Positions 63,045 to 64,000 of a stretch of DNA of 64,000 bases are shown here, piece by piece. The stretch lies in the NCBI RefSeq assembly GCF_014395225.1, contig NZ_CP060723.1:4030001-4094000 (forward strand), written 5' to 3'. The notes beneath the pieces are model-generated. The model did not search any database, had not been told where the DNA came from, and worked only from the letters and a program-made list of their open reading frames with translations. Position numbers and translations under genes: made by a program. The stretch is from Pedobacter roseus. GTDB taxonomy: Bacteria; Bacteroidota; Bacteroidia; Sphingobacteriales; Sphingobacteriaceae. The first letter of the stretch is position 1, and each line of letters begins with the position of its first letter.

Positions 63045-63052
63045 TATATTTG
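63045..63052 (+). promoter_or_regulatory. Predicted -7 element for divIC
   Basis: TATATTTG matches TAnnTTTG 52 bases before the divIC start, just downstream of the eno terminator. A T-run about 20 bases upstream could serve as the -33 region. Confidence 0.5.
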
Positions 63053-63103
63053 TTTGTTGGATTTGATCTTCTCAAATCTCACATCTAAAATCTCATATCA
63101 TAT

Positions 63104-63403
63104 ATGAAACGTTTAATAGATCTTTTCCGCAATAAATATTTCCTTGCTACTGTCGCTTTTGCGATGTGGATGCTATTTTTCGACAAAAACGATATGATGT
63201 CGCAGTATGAGTATCGCAGTCAGGCAAATAAATTGCAGGAAGAAAAAGAATATTTCGAGAAAGAAACTGCCCAGGTTAAAAAAGACCTTAACGAACTAAA
63301 TACCAACCTGAATACAGCTGAAAAATTTGCCCGCGAAAAATACTTCATGAAAAAAGACAATGAAGATGTTTTTGTGATTATCCAGGAAGAGAAGAAGGAT
63401 TAG
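63104..63403 (+). CDS. divIC: Septum formation initiator (DivIC/FtsB family)
   Basis: Small bitopic division protein of 99 residues. It has a short cytoplasmic N-terminus, a membrane helix (about 12-27, FLATVAFAMWMLFFD) and a periplasmic coiled coil (about 38-78: YRSQANKLQEEKEYFEKETA; QVKKDLNELNTNLNTAEKFA). The closing AREKYFMKKDNEDVFVI is the usual DivIC/FtsB C-terminal motif. It is expected to join FtsL and FtsQ-like partners at the division site. Confidence 0.92.
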   Translation: MKRLIDLFRNKYFLATVAFAMWMLFFDKNDMMSQYEYRSQANKLQEEKEYFEKETAQVKKDLNELNTNLNTAEKFAREKYFMKKDNEDVFVIIQEEKKD

Positions 63404-63520
63404 TTTTCAGTTTGGAGTTTTGCGTTGGGAGTTTGGAGTCACCCAACAATTAAACAATCAAACCATAGAACAACTCCTCCGTCAGTTAACCGATTAAACA
63501 ATCAAACAGTTAATCATCTA
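63404..63520. repeat. Low-complexity tract 11 (GTTTGGAGTTT words and complements)
   Basis: CAGTTTGGAGTTTTGCGTTG and GGAGTTTGGAGTC are followed by CAACAATTAAACAATCAAACC and ACAACTCCTCC. GTTAACCGATTAAACAATC and AAACAGTTAATCATC complete the stretch. The second half is largely the complement of the first vocabulary plus the GGTTAATTG vocabulary of tracts 1 and 7. A short pyrimidine tract of the same style (tract 10) lies at about 63063-63103. Confidence 0.65.
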
Positions 63521-64000
63521 ATGCTCCACATTCTTTACATTATCGCCATAACAGCCGAAGCGATGACTGCTGCGCTTTCTGCAGGCAGACGTGATATGGA
63601 TTGGGTAGGTGTTTGTATTATTGCATGGGTAACTGCTTTGGGTGGTGGGACCGTTAGAAATGTATTATTCGGCCATTACCCGATGAGTTGGGTTGAACAT
63701 CCGGAATATTTAGTGATTACAGCGGTAGCGGCCTTACTCGCTGCATTTATCGCATCTATAATGACAAAACTTAAAAAGCTATTTCTTTACCTTGATGCTT
63801 TGGGTTTGGTGGTTTTCACCATAATTGGCTGCCAGGTTGCTCAGGAAATTCATCTACCCTATTTAATTGTACTGTTTAGCGGAATGATTACCGGTTGTGC
63901 AGGCGGCGTACTCCGTGATGTGCTCTGTAATGAAGTTCCATTTCTTTTTAGAAAAGAGATTTATGCGAGTGCAGCGATTGTAACAGGTGCTGTTTATATC
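63521..64000 (+). CDS. UPF0126/TRIC-like membrane protein (runs off window)
   Basis: The first 160 codons are present. Two symmetrical halves of three helices each carry the family's glycine motifs: ALGGGTVRNVLFGHYPMSWV (about 41-60) in the first half and MITGCAGGVLRDVLCNEVPF (about 123-142) in the second. These match the YadS/YicG (UPF0126) proteins related to trimeric intracellular cation channels. It starts with ATG right after tract 11. The C-terminal end lies outside the window. Confidence 0.9.
   Translation, partial: MLHILYIIAITAEAMTAALSAGRRDMDWVGVCIIAWVTALGGGTVRNVLFGHYPMSWVEHPEYLVITAVAALLAAFIASIMTKLKKLFLYLDALGLVVFTIIGCQVAQEIHLPYLIVLFSGMITGCAGGVLRDVLCNEVPFLFRKEIYASAAIVTGAVYI

Overview
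The window is AT-rich chromosomal DNA from a member of the Bacteroidota, most likely a Pedobacter-like Sphingobacteriaceae. The evidence is a SusC/SusD polysaccharide utilisation locus, a FecI/FecR/TonB-receptor surface-signalling trio, DUF5686 and DUF2911 proteins, the SDR-type threonine dehydrogenase typical of this phylum, the eno-divIC gene pair, and -7 promoter elements of the TAnnTTTG type. No rRNA, tRNA, CRISPR array or transposase gene was recognised.

Layout. 1-13.6 kb: housekeeping genes (RluA-type pseudouridine synthase, panB, carA, an ABC exporter, a Fic protein, TetR, pheS, kbl, a DUF5686 outer-membrane protein). 13.7-15.2 kb: trhO and a broken S23-type four-helix-bundle gene inside low-complexity repeats. 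15.3-32.5 kb: a glycan utilisation locus made of a propeller/Y_Y_Y/HTH regulator, SusC (frameshifted), SusD, a LamG lipoprotein, two PF10091/GH144-like lipoproteins, a small unknown secreted protein, GH43-CBM32-FN3, a GH3 beta-glucosidase and a secreted esterase. The enzyme set fits a beta-glucan, possibly beta-1,2-glucan. 32.5-35 kb: dispersed repeats, yebC and tdh. 35-39.9 kb: FecI sigma, FecR anti-sigma and an STN-domain TonB receptor (frameshifted). 39.9-52.4 kb: a dense run of periplasmic sugar-redox genes. It holds a Tat-exported GMC oxidoreductase with its small subunit and a cytochrome c (glucoside 3-dehydrogenase-like), two Gfo/Idh/MocA oxidoreductases, a DUF1080 3-keto-glycoside hydrolase-like protein, an MFS permease and five xylose-isomerase-like TIM barrels. 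I read this as a 3-keto-glycoside route for breaking down glycosides. 52.9-64 kb: asd, a CDP-alcohol phosphatidyltransferase, an AAA/DUF4143 ATPase behind a striking palindromic operator, a dacB-type peptidase, a second ABC transporter, GNAT, DUF2911, eno, divIC and the start of a UPF0126/TRIC protein.

How the parts may work together. The outer-membrane SusCD and surface lipoproteins would bind and import oligosaccharides, GH144-like, GH43 and GH3 enzymes would trim them, and the membrane-spanning regulator would switch the locus on. The neighbouring FecIR-controlled TonB receptor may feed the oxidation cluster, in which a periplasmic dehydrogenase oxidises a glycoside and passes electrons to cytochrome c. 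DUF1080, TIM-barrel and Gfo/Idh enzymes would then cleave and re-reduce the keto-sugar before import.

The intergenic DNA is unusual. At least ten low-complexity tracts are built from short repeated words, often followed by their complement, and four families of palindromic dispersed elements are present. Two large TonB-receptor genes each carry a one-base frameshift that is best explained by loss of one G from a short G run.
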